DNA of 64,000 nt, from the NCBI GenBank assembly GCA_934647235.1, contig CAKUFG010000001.1, positions 1 through 64,000 on the forward strand, read 5' to 3'. The notes below the pieces were generated by a model. That model made no database searches. It saw only the letters and a list, made by a program, of their open reading frames with translations, and was not told the origin of the DNA. The position numbers and the translations under genes were made by a program. This DNA is from an uncultured Clostridia bacterium (GTDB lineage: Bacteria > Bacillota > Clostridia > Christensenellales > Aristaeellaceae). Positions 1 through 8,746 of the stretch are shown piece by piece. Within the stretch, counting starts at the first letter, position 1. Each line of letters begins with the position of its first letter.

Positions 1-359
1 GTGAGGTACTCATCCGGAATCGGGTTGGGCAGGTTGCAGTTGTAGAGGTAGGTCTTAACGGTTTCCACAGCGCTCTCAGCGGGCACCAGGAACGTCTGAC
101 CGGAAGCGATGGAGTTGCCGCCCGCGAGGGTTTCCGGCATCTTCTCGAGAACGAGAATCTTCGCATTCGGGTCGATGTCATGCGCTTCGACGGCAGCAGC
201 CGCGCCGGCAAGACCATAACCGACGATGAGGAAGTCAACCTCTTCGTCCCAATTTTCGATGTTCTGAACCGGCGTTACCCAGTCCTCCGCAGCCATTGCG
301 CCGACCGTCATAGCCAGCACAAGCGCGAGACTCATCAGCAGAGCCAATGCCTTTTTCAT
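1..359 (-). CDS. Secreted FAD-binding flavoprotein (fumarate/urocanate reductase-like), N-terminal part only
   Basis: Only the first 119 residues lie in the window; the gene runs off the left edge. The product starts with a signal peptide (MKKALALLMSLALVLAM, then GAMAAED at the likely cleavage site), so it acts outside the membrane. After a short linker comes DVDFLIVGYGLAGAAAA-type sequence: a hydrophobic beta strand followed by GxGxAGxxAA, the dinucleotide-binding fold, and a second strand ILVLEK ending in an acidic residue, typical of FAD_binding_2 proteins such as fumarate or urocanate reductases. The GGNSxxSGQ segment that follows is also typical of that family. The substrate cannot be told from this part. 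The start has an AAGGAAGG-like ribosome site about 8 bases upstream. Confidence 0.8.
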   Translation of the reverse strand, partial: MKKALALLMSLALVLAMTVGAMAAEDWVTPVQNIENWDEEVDFLIVGYGLAGAAAAVEAHDIDPNAKILVLEKMPETLAGGNSIASGQTFLVPAESAVETVKTYLYNCNLPNPIPDEYL

Positions 360-450
360 GTCGTCTTCCTTCCTTTCTTCAGTTCACACGCCTGACAAAA
401 TATGCAGCGTTGTTGACACATTCACGCCACATTTTTTCATCATCGCTTTT

Positions 451-479
451 ATTTTAATCTTAAACGATTCAAAAGTCAA
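451..479 (-). promoter_or_regulatory. Promoter for the secreted flavoprotein
   Basis: On the minus strand TTGACT (479-474) and TAAAAT (456-451) are separated by 17 bases, a good sigma-A spacing. It lies about 90 bases upstream of the flavoprotein start at 359. Confidence 0.55.
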
Positions 480-496
480 TAATGTTCGAAAATTAT

Positions 497-1290
497 CTAA
501 CGAATATTTGCCAATTGTTCGGGATTCATGCTCTCCTGATCACCCGCTGTCTCCTTCTCCTCGGCCTTCTTGTTTTCGGATGAGCCTTCAGGCTCGGATC
601 CTTTGCCGGCATAGAAAGCCTTTTCAATCAGTTGCGCATTGGTGCGGCGATTCTCGTCCAGAATATGTGAATACTGATCAGTTACCATGGCTGCCTGCGC
701 ATGGCCAGAGTCGCCCTGAACGGCCTTGATATCGCCGCCGGTCAGCTTCAGCTTATAGGTAATGCTGGAATGGCGGAGACTGTGGAACACGACCGGAGGC
801 AGGTTGTTTTCCTCAATCAGATCCTTCATTGCCTTGCGAATGACAGAGGACTCCGTAGGCATTCCCATCGGCGTAGCGATCACAAGATTGAAATTAATTC
901 ATGTACTCGTTGCCAAGGGCCTGAATCGTTGCATCCTGATCAAGCTTCCAGGCCACCAGCATTTCCGCGACCGTCTTGGGCAAAAACACCTTGCGGGTAC
1001 TTGTCACCGTTTTCGGCTTTTTCAAAACCAGCGTAGTGGAGTTCTTAATGCCCTGCTCAGGGAAGGTGAAAATGATATCCTTGGATTCCAGCGTGCTCAT
1101 CGTAGCCTTCTTGACCCGCTGAAGCTCCTTGTTAATGAATATGGAAGCCTTCCCGGTGGCAATACTTTCATCAGTGACATCCACGCAGTCCCAGGTCAGG
1201 GCAAGCAATTCGCCAATACGCAGGGAGCAGGAAAACGCCAGATTCAGGCAGAGCTTCAACCGGGGATCACTGCAGCACTCATTAGTAGGC
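497..1290 (-). pseudogene. Tyrosine recombinase (phage-type integrase), frameshifted and lacking its N-terminus
   Basis: Two frames together encode an integrase catalytic domain. The upstream piece holds the first catalytic Arg in SLRIGELLALTW; the downstream piece holds HSLRH, GHAQ and the tyrosine in DQYSHI, so all key residues can be seen. The frames are split at 892-899, where AATT is repeated in tandem (AATTAATT). Removing one copy joins EYMN to FNLVIATP in one frame. No arm-binding or SAM-like core-binding domain precedes the catalytic part; the sequence upstream of about 1290 changes to unrelated DNA. The gene is therefore broken in two ways and should be inactive. A Glu/Lys-rich tail follows the tyrosine. 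It fits with the tRNA fragment at 4976 as part of a decayed integrative element. Confidence 0.85.
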
Positions 1291-1356
1291 GCATTATTAT
1301 TAGAACGGACAGGAATTTGCAAAACAGGAGTTGCGCGCGGTTCGCCAAGACTGCCC

Positions 1357-1640
1357 TCACGCTTTCGGAAAGGCGACATAGCACCTGTATGCCTCATCCA
1401 GATCGACTTTGCTGATAACCTCCCAGGGTGCATGCATGGAAAGTACGGGCATGCTGCAATCGATTACGTTTATACTTTTTTTGACACACGTGTATGCGGT
1501 GGTGCCGTCACCGCCAAAACCAGCCTTGCCTAGGGGAATTCTGCTTTAAATCGATGCGCGAGAAATTGATGTGTGCTACCTTTATACACACGATGCGTTT
1601 CTGGAATTCAATCCATCCCGGCTTTTTACCATGCGTAAAT
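1357..1640 (-). pseudogene. C-terminal fragment of an M18-type aminopeptidase, frameshifted
   Basis: The minus strand encodes LGKAGFGGDGTTAY, then INVIDCSMPVLSMHAPWE and a tail ending at a TGA at 1359-1357. The VIDCxxPVLSMHAPWE segment is what one expects near the C-terminus of clostridial M18 (aspartyl aminopeptidase-like) proteins, where the His binds a catalytic metal. Upstream the homologous-looking frame continues as IDLKQNSP only after a one-step frame change near 1533, and no start or N-terminal domain is present. I take this as a gene relic. The match is from memory of the family, and the part before 1533 is less sure. Confidence 0.6.
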
Positions 1641-1665
1641 TGCGTCCTGATTTTACGTATCTCAC

Positions 1666-1693
1666 TTGCAGAATTGCCAAAGCAGAGTATAAT
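1666..1693 (+). promoter_or_regulatory. Promoter for the creatininase-dipeptidase pair
   Basis: TTGCAG (1666-1671) and a perfect TATAAT (1688-1693) are separated by 16 bases. Transcription would start near 1700, leaving a leader of about 25 bases with GGAGGT at 1712-1717. Confidence 0.65.
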
Positions 1694-1724
1694 AATGGTT
1701 GAGTTTAGACTGGAGGTGGATAGA

Positions 1725-2510
1725 ATGTTTCTCGAAAAAATGAATTATCTGGACGTTGAAAAATATCTGAAAACCCGCGATACGGTTGTAATCCCGGTTG
1801 GCAGCATTGAAAACCATGGAAAGCACATGCCCCTCGGCACGGATACGATGATACCGCATCGCATTGCAGAGCTGTATTCAGCCATGTCTGACACAGTGAT
1901 CGCGCCAACTGTGAACTATGGTGCGACAGCGGATATCGTCGGCTTCCCCGGAACGATTTCGCTGGGCGTGGAGGGACTTCGCGCCCTGCTGGAGCGCATT
2001 TGCGATCAGCTCTATGATTATGGTTTCCGTCATTTTATTATTCTGAACGGTCACGGTGGAAACAGCAAATCCATCACGGAGGTTGGCCATCATCTGTATG
2101 CAAAGGGCGCGATTCTTGCTAACCTGAACTGGTGGTTGATTGCCGGAGAGCTTCGTCCGGAATGGAAGGGCGGCCATGGCGGCGGCGAAGAGACCGCTGC
2201 AGTGATGGGTATTGACCCGGCATTGATCCATACGGAATACCTTGAAGAGGGCGAAGGCATCCGCAACGACGTTTCCAACGAACTCCCCAGCGCCAGCTGG
2301 ATGGACGTCAACTTCAAGGGGGGTAGCGTTACGATTCCCAGGCCGATTCGCTCCATTACGGACAATGGCTGGCTGACGCATGGCATGTCTATCGATCCGC
2401 CAACGAAGGCAACGCAGGCATGGGGCGTGGAAATGCTCAATACGATGGCAGAATACATGCGCGATTTTACCGTTGCGTTTGATAAGGTTGCGCTTCCAAA
2501 GATCAAATGA
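1725..2510 (+). CDS. Creatininase-family amidohydrolase
   Basis: Member of the creatininase family (creatinine amidohydrolase and relatives such as MftE), 261 residues, close to the usual length. The N-terminal metal motif is GSIENHGKHMPLGTD (residues 26-40), matching the family pattern GSxEQHGxHLPLxTD with Glu29, His31 and Asp40. A central ILNGHGGN and the following GGGEETA supply the other metal-binding His and Glu. These are cytosolic Zn/Mn enzymes that open cyclic or linear amides; the actual substrate here is unknown. I choose ATG 1725 because GGAGGT lies 7 bases upstream and the mapped promoter leaves no room for an earlier start. It overlaps the translation signals of the next gene and probably forms an operon with it. 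Codon use is less GC-rich than that of genes right of 5050. Confidence 0.88.
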   Translation: MFLEKMNYLDVEKYLKTRDTVVIPVGSIENHGKHMPLGTDTMIPHRIAELYSAMSDTVIAPTVNYGATADIVGFPGTISLGVEGLRALLERICDQLYDYGFRHFIILNGHGGNSKSITEVGHHLYAKGAILANLNWWLIAGELRPEWKGGHGGGEETAAVMGIDPALIHTEYLEEGEGIRNDVSNELPSASWMDVNFKGGSVTIPRPIRSITDNGWLTHGMSIDPPTKATQAWGVEMLNTMAEYMRDFTVAFDKVALPKIK

Positions 2511-2521
2511 GGAGATTCGCA

Positions 2522-4234
2522 ATGCTTCAGGATAAAATGATGAACTGTATGACTGTGATTGTGGGTAAAGCTGTGTCCGCAAGCGGGCGCGTGCTCGTCG
2601 CACACAACGAGGATGATCCGGGTCATGTGATTGTCCGGCACGCAATCGTGCCCGCAGCGGATCATGCGTCGGGCGAACTGATACCGGCAGAGAAAGGGCT
2701 GGCACGCATTCCGCAGGTTCCGCATACGCTCGGCTATTACTGGGTGGAATATGTCGAGGATGAGGGCGGCGTTACCGCTGCGGATGCTTATCTGAACGAG
2801 TGTGGCGTTGTTATCACATCAAATTCGATGGGCTGGTCCAAGGAAGCCGATGACGACCCGAACGTCGTTAAGGACAGCGGGATTGGCTATGTGCTGCGCC
2901 GTGCGCTGGCGGAACGCGCACATACAGCGCGTGAGGGTGCGCATGTGCTGATGGCGCTGATTGACGAATGGGGCTACGCTCCTTCCGGCCGCGCCTATAC
3001 CATTGCCGATAAGAATGAGGCGTTCATGTTCCAGCTCGTCCGCGGGCGGCATTATGTCGGTGCGCGCGTACCGGATGACGCGGTGGTCGTCATGCCCAAT
3101 CATTATACCTTCCATCCGCTCAGCGATTGCCCGGAAATGTTCTATTCGAAGGATATTGTGCGCTATGCCGTCGAAAAGGGCTGGTATGTGCCCAAAACGA
3201 CGGATTATTCCGACTTTGATTTTGCCGAGGCGTATCAGGGTGAAAAGACCTGGAGGCATGCGGGTAATTTGCTGCGCCAGAAGCATGGGCAGCGCATTGT
3301 GCTCGGTCGAGATTGGGATATTGAAAGGGAAGGCACGCCGTTCTGCGTGTATCCGCATAAGCCGATAGATATCGAAACGCTTGCCCGGGTGATGAGTTGT
3401 CACTACGAGGGCACACAGGATGACGTTGACCGCTTTGGTCCCGGACGTTCACCGCACAATTCTCCGACCGCGCGCCGCATCTGCACTGGAACGACGCTGG
3501 AAAGCGATCTTTGGGAATTTGCGGATGAACCGTGGCAGACCTGCGTATACACGGCGTTTGGCCGCCCGTGCCAGGTACCGTATCTGCCGATACATCCGTT
3601 GATGGGGCTGCCCGAGAGCATAAAGGCCGATGGGAGCAGCGCGGAGCTGATGGCGCATCATCTTGAGCGTCAGCCCGGCGCGACCTGTGCAAACGACAGC
3701 GCCTTTGATCGCTTCCGCAGGCTGTGCGGCGCGGAAGAAATGCTGCACAGCGATGTGTTTGACGGCGTGCAGCCGCTGCTGCGCGAAATTTTCGCCGAGG
3801 CGCGCAGGGAGAGCGTCGAGGCGCTGAAGCTGAAGGATGCGGCGGTGCGGGACGAAGCCTTCTTGCAGGCGGCGCTTGCGAAGCTGGAAGCGTATGCGAA
3901 ACGGAAATTCAATATGGTTGAAGTCGTAAGCGCTTCAGAAATGCGTCTGAGCACTGAAGCGGCGGCGATTTCGGTGGAATTTGCGATGGAGGGAATTCCA
4001 CAGGAAGATACGCTGCGCTTTGGTGTGGAGTTTACGCATGTTATCGATGCGTTTGCACCGGCATGCGGCGGCTCGTTGCGCCGCGAGGGCAAAAACCACT
4101 GGGTTGCGGAATTTGAATTCGAGCCGATGAAGAAGGTTTTGCCCTGTCCAGGTCGCCACACATTCTTCCTTGGCGGCAGGCTTGAAGGCGGCCCCGCTTT
4201 TGCAGGACGCATCGTTGCCGAGGTGAAGGCATAA
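2522..4234 (+). CDS. C69/U34-family dipeptidase
   Basis: 570-residue N-terminal-nucleophile hydrolase of the C69 (PepD-type) family. The expected nucleophile is the Cys in MMNCMTVIVGK (Cys9 from the chosen start), exposed by autoprocessing; the nearby LVAHNEDD fits the family's HNxDD/RTEDS motif next to the active site. These enzymes cut dipeptides or N-terminal amides. I use ATG 2522, which has GGAG 8 bases upstream; an ATG at 2507 overlaps the stop of the creatininase (ATGA) but lacks its own ribosome site. Being 11 bases after an amidohydrolase gene suggests both act on the same amide or peptide substrate, which is inference. There is no signal peptide. The gene is intact, unlike several neighbours in this low-GC stretch. 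Confidence 0.87.
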   Translation: MLQDKMMNCMTVIVGKAVSASGRVLVAHNEDDPGHVIVRHAIVPAADHASGELIPAEKGLARIPQVPHTLGYYWVEYVEDEGGVTAADAYLNECGVVITSNSMGWSKEADDDPNVVKDSGIGYVLRRALAERAHTAREGAHVLMALIDEWGYAPSGRAYTIADKNEAFMFQLVRGRHYVGARVPDDAVVVMPNHYTFHPLSDCPEMFYSKDIVRYAVEKGWYVPKTTDYSDFDFAEAYQGEKTWRHAGNLLRQKHGQRIVLGRDWDIEREGTPFCVYPHKPIDIETLARVMSCHYEGTQDDVDRFGPGRSPHNSPTARRICTGTTLESDLWEFADEPWQTCVYTAFGRPCQVPYLPIHPLMGLPESIKADGSSAELMAHHLERQPGATCANDSAFDRFRRLCGAEEMLHSDVFDGVQPLLREIFAEARRESVEALKLKDAAVRDEAFLQAALAKLEAYAKRKFNMVEVVSASEMRLSTEAAAISVEFAMEGIPQEDTLRFGVEFTHVIDAFAPACGGSLRREGKNHWVAEFEFEPMKKVLPCPGRHTFFLGGRLEGGPAFAGRIVAEVKA

Positions 4235-4284
4235 CGCGAATTTGGACGCAACCTTTGTTGCAATGCCTGGTACACCGGTAGGGC

Positions 4285-4311
4285 ACTTTCAGGGAGAGAA
4301 GTACTGAAAGT
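4285..4311. other. Small stem-loop downstream of the dipeptidase gene
   Basis: ACTTTCAG (4285-4292) and CTGAAAGT (4304-4311) form a perfect 8-bp stem with an 11-base loop. No T-run follows, so it is not a convincing terminator. Confidence 0.35.
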
Positions 4312-4370
4312 TCAGCAGTTCATATCCCTGTATGCGTGGAATGCCGAAAATTTTTATAAAGGTAATAATT

Positions 4371-4414
4371 TAAAGCGCGCATTGCAGGCTTATTTACCTG
4401 CGGCTCGCGCTTTA
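4371..4414 (+). other. Long stem-loop next to the group II intron remnant (possible old terminator or intron target)
   Basis: TAAAGCGCG (4371-4379) pairs with CGCGCTTTA (4406-4414), and GCAGG (4384-4388) pairs with CCTGC (4397-4401) inside it. A terminator-like stem lies directly before the 5' end of the intron remnant at about 4420. Class C group II introns are known to insert just after terminator stem-loops, so this may be the original target site. Confidence 0.5.
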
Positions 4415-4419
4415 GACTT

Positions 4420-4740
4420 ATGCGCCCGACATAAGCAACAACTAATTGGCGCAAGTCCACAACGCGCACGACTGTAAGAAGCGTTAGTCGAAGGCAAGAA
4501 TGTCCATCGAGAGATAGAAGCTGAGGGGAGCCGGATGGCAGCAAGGAAAAAAGCTGGCGGGCAAACTCCCGAACCGACGAACAGAAATCATATAGGCTGT
4601 TCGTGTGGAATAACAGGCTTCTCCTTACTCCCAGTCAAGTTCAAAATCAAGAAATATATTAATTCGGTGGTATAACCATGAAAAGTATGTTGCGAGGAGC
4701 AGTTCTATCCTCAACGCACATAGTCATGTTTTCATATCTG
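4420..4740 (+). mobile_element. 5' remnant of a bacterial group II intron (ribozyme domain I region)
   Basis: From TGCGCCCGACATAAG onward the sequence resembles domain I of clostridial group II introns as I remember them: AACTAATTGGCGCAAGTCC, CTGTAAGAAGCGTTAGTCG, AAGGCAAGAATGTCC, and GAACCGACGAACAG. The usual 5' GTGCG is changed (TATGCG), and no reverse transcriptase/maturase frame follows; the similarity fades by about 4740. It is therefore a non-mobile relic. The right boundary is approximate. Confidence 0.7.
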
Positions 4741-4927
4741 TTATAATGAAAATTGTGATTTAATAACAAAATGAACAGTGTTATCTGCTAATTTTGGATT
4801 CGGCTGGTTTTTTGTCCCCCCAGAAAAATTAGCTCTGCTAACACTCTGCTAATTTCACCCGGGGAAAACCGGGGTATTTTGGAGGGAAATGCGAACACTC
4901 AAAAACGTTAGAAATCCAGTAAAATAA
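4741..4927. other. AT-rich spacer without a recognisable gene
   Basis: This stretch between the intron remnant and the tRNA fragment has no frame with a ribosome site or recognisable product. It contains TTATAATG-type AT-rich sequence and a partly repeated GCTAATTT/GCTAACACTCTGCTAATTT motif at about 4787-4853. It is probably the non-coding end of the integrated element. Confidence 0.4.
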
Positions 4928-4975
4928 GGCGCTCCATGGGTGTTGATGGGTTCCAAAGGCGAACGCTTTTTGGCA

Positions 4976-5020
4976 CTCCTAAGCGGAGCGCCGCGCGTTC
5001 GAATCGCGCCAGGCGCGCCA
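4976..5020 (+). pseudogene. 3' half of tRNA-Arg(CCU): probable attachment-site remnant
   Basis: CTCCTAA (4976-4982) reads as an anticodon loop with CCU, followed by GCGGA, a variable region, a perfect T-arm GCGCG-TTCGAAT-CGCGC (4993-5009), a 3' acceptor strand CAGGCGC (5010-5016), discriminator G and CCA (5018-5020). Nothing upstream can supply the 5' acceptor strand (GCGCCTG), D-arm or 5' anticodon stem. A tRNA cut at the anticodon loop is the standard scar left when a tyrosine integrase inserts an element into a tRNA 3' end. The intact tRNA would be at the far end of the element, outside this window. Confidence 0.8.
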
Positions 5021-5023
5021 CCA

Positions 5024-5050
5024 GCCCGTGCAGTATGCGCGGGCTTTTTT
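5024..5050 (+). terminator. Rho-independent terminator of the tRNA-Arg gene
   Basis: GCCCGTGC (5024-5031) pairs with GCGCGGGC (5037-5044) around a 5-base loop, followed by TTTTTT. It sits 3 bases after the tRNA CCA end, as expected for the original tRNA transcription unit. Confidence 0.85.
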
Positions 5051-5056
5051 ATGCTT

Positions 5057-5716
5057 TCACACAATGATTACGCCCAGCCTGCGTGCGATATCCATCGCCT
5101 GCTCCGCGCTGACGCGCGCGCCGCGCAGCTCCGCCGCATTTTCGGATAGCTGCATGCCCGCGATATCGCAGGCAGACAGATCCACGCCCTTGAGCGGCGT
5201 GCGGAAGAAATCCGCCTGCCGCAGGCTGACTCGCTGCCAGATCACACGCCGCAGCTTGACCTCGGCAAAGCCTGCGTCCGCGCAATCGCAGTCGGTCAGC
5301 TTTACATCCTCCATCAGCGCATGTGCAAAATTGGCGTAGCGCAGCCGGGTATCGCGCGCCTGTACATCATGCAGGGACGCGCCCGCAAAATCCGCGCCGT
5401 TCATCCGACAGCCGCTCCACCGGCAGCGCTTCCAATAGCTGTCCGGAAAGGCGCAGCTGACAAAATCGCAGTCAATCAGGCGCACATCATAAAAGCTGCC
5501 CTTGGAAAAACTGCAGCCTTCAAAGCGGCAGCGCTCCATGCTTACCTGCAGGGCCTCCAGGCCGGCCAGGGCCGCCCCATCCAGCGTCAGGCCGCAGCAA
5601 AGCACGCCCTGCAGCGGTTCGTCCATTTCCAGCGCCCGCCGCAAGGCGTTTTCAAATGCCGGCTGGCTATCGATGACAGGCAGCCGTTCGCCGTTATTTG
5701 CGCCTGGAGCCGTCAT
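5057..5716 (-). CDS. Pentapeptide-repeat protein
   Basis: 219 residues. From about residue 50 on, every fifth residue is hydrophobic in a pentapeptide-repeat pattern: FEGCSFSKGSFYDVRL, CDFVSCAFPDSYWKRC, ADFAGASLHDVQ, ADFFRTPLKGVDL. Such proteins fold as a right-handed quadrilateral beta helix; functions range from gyrase protection to unknown. Many Cys residues occupy the repeat positions. I chose the ATG at 5716, which has GGAG 7 bases upstream and overlaps the 3' end of the XRE regulator gene by 23 bases, indicating coupled translation. The C-terminal 35 residues (ELRGARVSAEQAMDIARRLG) are helical and typical of the end of clostridial pentapeptide proteins. No substrate or partner can be assigned. 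Confidence 0.85.
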   Translation of the reverse strand: MTAPGANNGERLPVIDSQPAFENALRRALEMDEPLQGVLCCGLTLDGAALAGLEALQVSMERCRFEGCSFSKGSFYDVRLIDCDFVSCAFPDSYWKRCRWSGCRMNGADFAGASLHDVQARDTRLRYANFAHALMEDVKLTDCDCADAGFAEVKLRRVIWQRVSLRQADFFRTPLKGVDLSACDIAGMQLSENAAELRGARVSAEQAMDIARRLGVIIV

Positions 5717-6029
5717 CCCACTTCTCCAGCGCCGCCTGCTGATTGGATAAATACGTGCGCAGCACGCCGATATCCTTGCGGGACAATCCGCCCGACGGAT
5801 CCAATCGGATCGGCACCTTGAGGCTGTCGCGCAGCAGCGCATCCAGGCCCACGTTCAGCGCGTTTGCGATAATCACCAGCGTATCGATGCTGGGCGTTCT
5901 CGAGCCGCGTTCGATATGGCCGTAAAAGGAGGTGGACACGCCGATTTTCTTTGCAAATTGTGCTTGGGTAAGCCCCTGCTCCTGCCGCTTGCGCCGTATT
6001 CTTCTGCCCATCGCTTCGCCATCAAACAT
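5694..6029 (-). CDS. XRE-family transcriptional regulator
   Basis: 111-residue DNA-binding protein. Residues 8-65 form a helix-turn-helix of the Xre/Cro type: MGRRIRRKRQEQGLTQ, FAKKIGVSTSFYGHIERG, TPSIDTLVIIANALNV. The remaining 45 residues are a short helical tail. I place the start at 6029, preceded by AAGGGCGAGG; an upstream ATG at 6050 is possible. It overlaps the pentapeptide-repeat gene and probably controls it and itself, which is inference. Such pairs are common next to tRNA loci and islands, but this one has the GC-rich codon use of the chromosome. Confidence 0.85.
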   Translation of the reverse strand: MFDGEAMGRRIRRKRQEQGLTQAQFAKKIGVSTSFYGHIERGSRTPSIDTLVIIANALNVGLDALLRDSLKVPIRLDPSGGLSRKDIGVLRTYLSNQQAALEKWDDGSRRK

Positions 6030-6072
6030 TACCCTCGCCCTTTCCAACATATTTGCAGAAAATAATACATAC

Positions 6073-6103
6073 AAAAAGCCTCACCGTAACCGGTAAGGCT
6101 TTC
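6073..6103 (-). terminator. Terminator of the tRNA-fMet/tRNA-Met transcript
   Basis: On the minus strand AGCCTTACCG, loop GTTA and CGGTGAGGCT (one G-U pair) are followed by TTTTTG. It lies 3 bases downstream of the tRNA-Met 3' end. Confidence 0.75.
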
Positions 6104-6105
6104 TC

Positions 6106-6182
6106 TGGTGGCTCCGATTGGATTCGAACCAATGACACTCCGGGTATGAACCGAATGCTCTAGCCAACTGAGCTACGGAGCC
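6106..6182 (-). tRNA. tRNA-Met(CAU), elongator type
   Basis: 77 bases with encoded CCA. The 5' strand GGCTCCG pairs with CGGAGCC; D-loop AGCTCAGTTGGCTAGAGC; anticodon loop TTCATAC (CAU); T-loop GGTTCGAATCC. The acceptor starts with a paired G, as in elongator tRNA-Met and unlike the initiator. A tRNA-Ile2 whose C34 is modified to lysidine has the same anticodon and cannot be fully excluded. Confidence 0.92.
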
Positions 6183-6185
6183 AAA

Positions 6186-6262
<77 letters not shown>

Positions 6263-6300
6263 ATATCACGTCCGTGTCATATTCCCGTGACGCGAGATAT

Positions 6301-6329
6301 ATATTATCCTATTTTCGCGCAGATGTCAA
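6301..6329 (-). promoter_or_regulatory. Promoter of the tRNA-fMet/tRNA-Met operon
   Basis: Minus strand TTGACA (6329-6324), 17-base spacer, TAATAT (6306-6301), about 40 bases upstream of the first tRNA. Confidence 0.8.
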
Positions 6330-6410
6330 TAGGATTTTTAACAAATTCTGAAAAAAGTTTCGGAAACCCGCCTATGCCCCCGGCCGTCCTGCCGGAAGCA
6401 TGCCGCGCAA

Positions 6411-6462
6411 TTGACAAATCGCCCTGCTGCGGCTACAATATACCCATACCTACACAAGTATG
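6411..6462 (+). promoter_or_regulatory. csoR promoter with overlapping CsoR-type operator
   Basis: TTGACA (6411-6416), 17-base spacer and TACAAT (6434-6439). The inverted repeat CATAC-N8-GTATG (6445-6462) starts 5 bases after the -10 box and resembles the ATACC-rich sites upstream of the ATPase gene, which suggests autorepression by CsoR. Confidence 0.65.
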
Positions 6463-6477
6463 GAGGGCCGGATTATT

Positions 6478-6753
6478 ATGAAGCAATGCATGGACGCGGA
6501 CAATCTGCACCGCAGACTGAAAAAGGTGATCGGCCAGGTTCAGGCCATCGACCGCATGATCGACGAGGACGTTCCCTGCGAGGATATCCTGTCCCAGCTG
6601 AACGCCGCCAAGGCCGCGCTGCACAAGTGCGGGCAGGTGATCCTGGAGGGCCATATCCGCCACTGCGTGCGCGACGGCATCGAGCACGGCGACGCGGACA
6701 AGACCATTCAGGATTTCACCAAGGCCGTGGAGCGTTTCGCCAATATGGGATAA
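6478..6753 (+). CDS. csoR: CsoR-family copper-sensing repressor
   Basis: 91-residue all-helical metal-sensing repressor of the CsoR/RcnR family. The metal ligands of copper CsoR, Cys-x24-His-x3-Cys, are present as Cys34, His59 and Cys63, so Cu(I) is the likely signal. The first helix LHRRLKKVIGQVQAIDRMI is the family signature. When Cu(I) binds, the tetramer releases DNA. I use ATG 6478, with GGAGGG about 11 bases upstream; an ATG at 6460 lies inside that ribosome site. The metal ATPase gene follows after a terminator and its own promoter, both with similar operator repeats, so this protein most likely controls both. A few extra His residues (His11, His49, His62) might add binding but are not in the canonical set. 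Confidence 0.9.
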   Translation: MKQCMDADNLHRRLKKVIGQVQAIDRMIDEDVPCEDILSQLNAAKAALHKCGQVILEGHIRHCVRDGIEHGDADKTIQDFTKAVERFANMG

Positions 6754-6763
6754 TTCTTCTGGA

Positions 6764-6787
6764 AGCAGCTACTTGGCTGCTTTTTTA
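6764..6787 (+). terminator. Terminator after csoR
   Basis: AGCAGC (6764-6769), loop TACTTG, GCTGCT (6776-6781) followed by a run of T with one A. Confidence 0.75.
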
Positions 6788-6795
6788 TTTCCCCC

Positions 6796-6848
6796 TTGAC
6801 ATACTCATACCCCCATATGTATAATAAGCATATACCCCCATGGGTATA
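6796..6848 (+). promoter_or_regulatory. Promoter of the metal ATPase with two CsoR-type operators
   Basis: TTGACA (6796-6801) and TATAAT (6820-6825) with an 18-base spacer. ATACCCCCATATGTAT (6807-6822) fills the spacer and TATACCCCCATGGGTATA (6831-6848) covers the start point. Both have the TACCC-N-GGGTA-like arrangement of CsoR sites, the second with better symmetry. Confidence 0.75.
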
Positions 6849-6864
6849 GAGAAGGAGGTCCGTC

Positions 6865-8743
<1,879 letters not shown>

Positions 8744-8746
<3 letters not shown>

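Noticed and set aside
4928..4992. GGCGCTCC...GGAGCGCC as the acceptor stem of a complete tRNA
   Set aside because: The T-arm lies outside this pair and the real 3' acceptor strand is CAGGCGC at 5010-5016; no D-arm or matching anticodon stem exists between.
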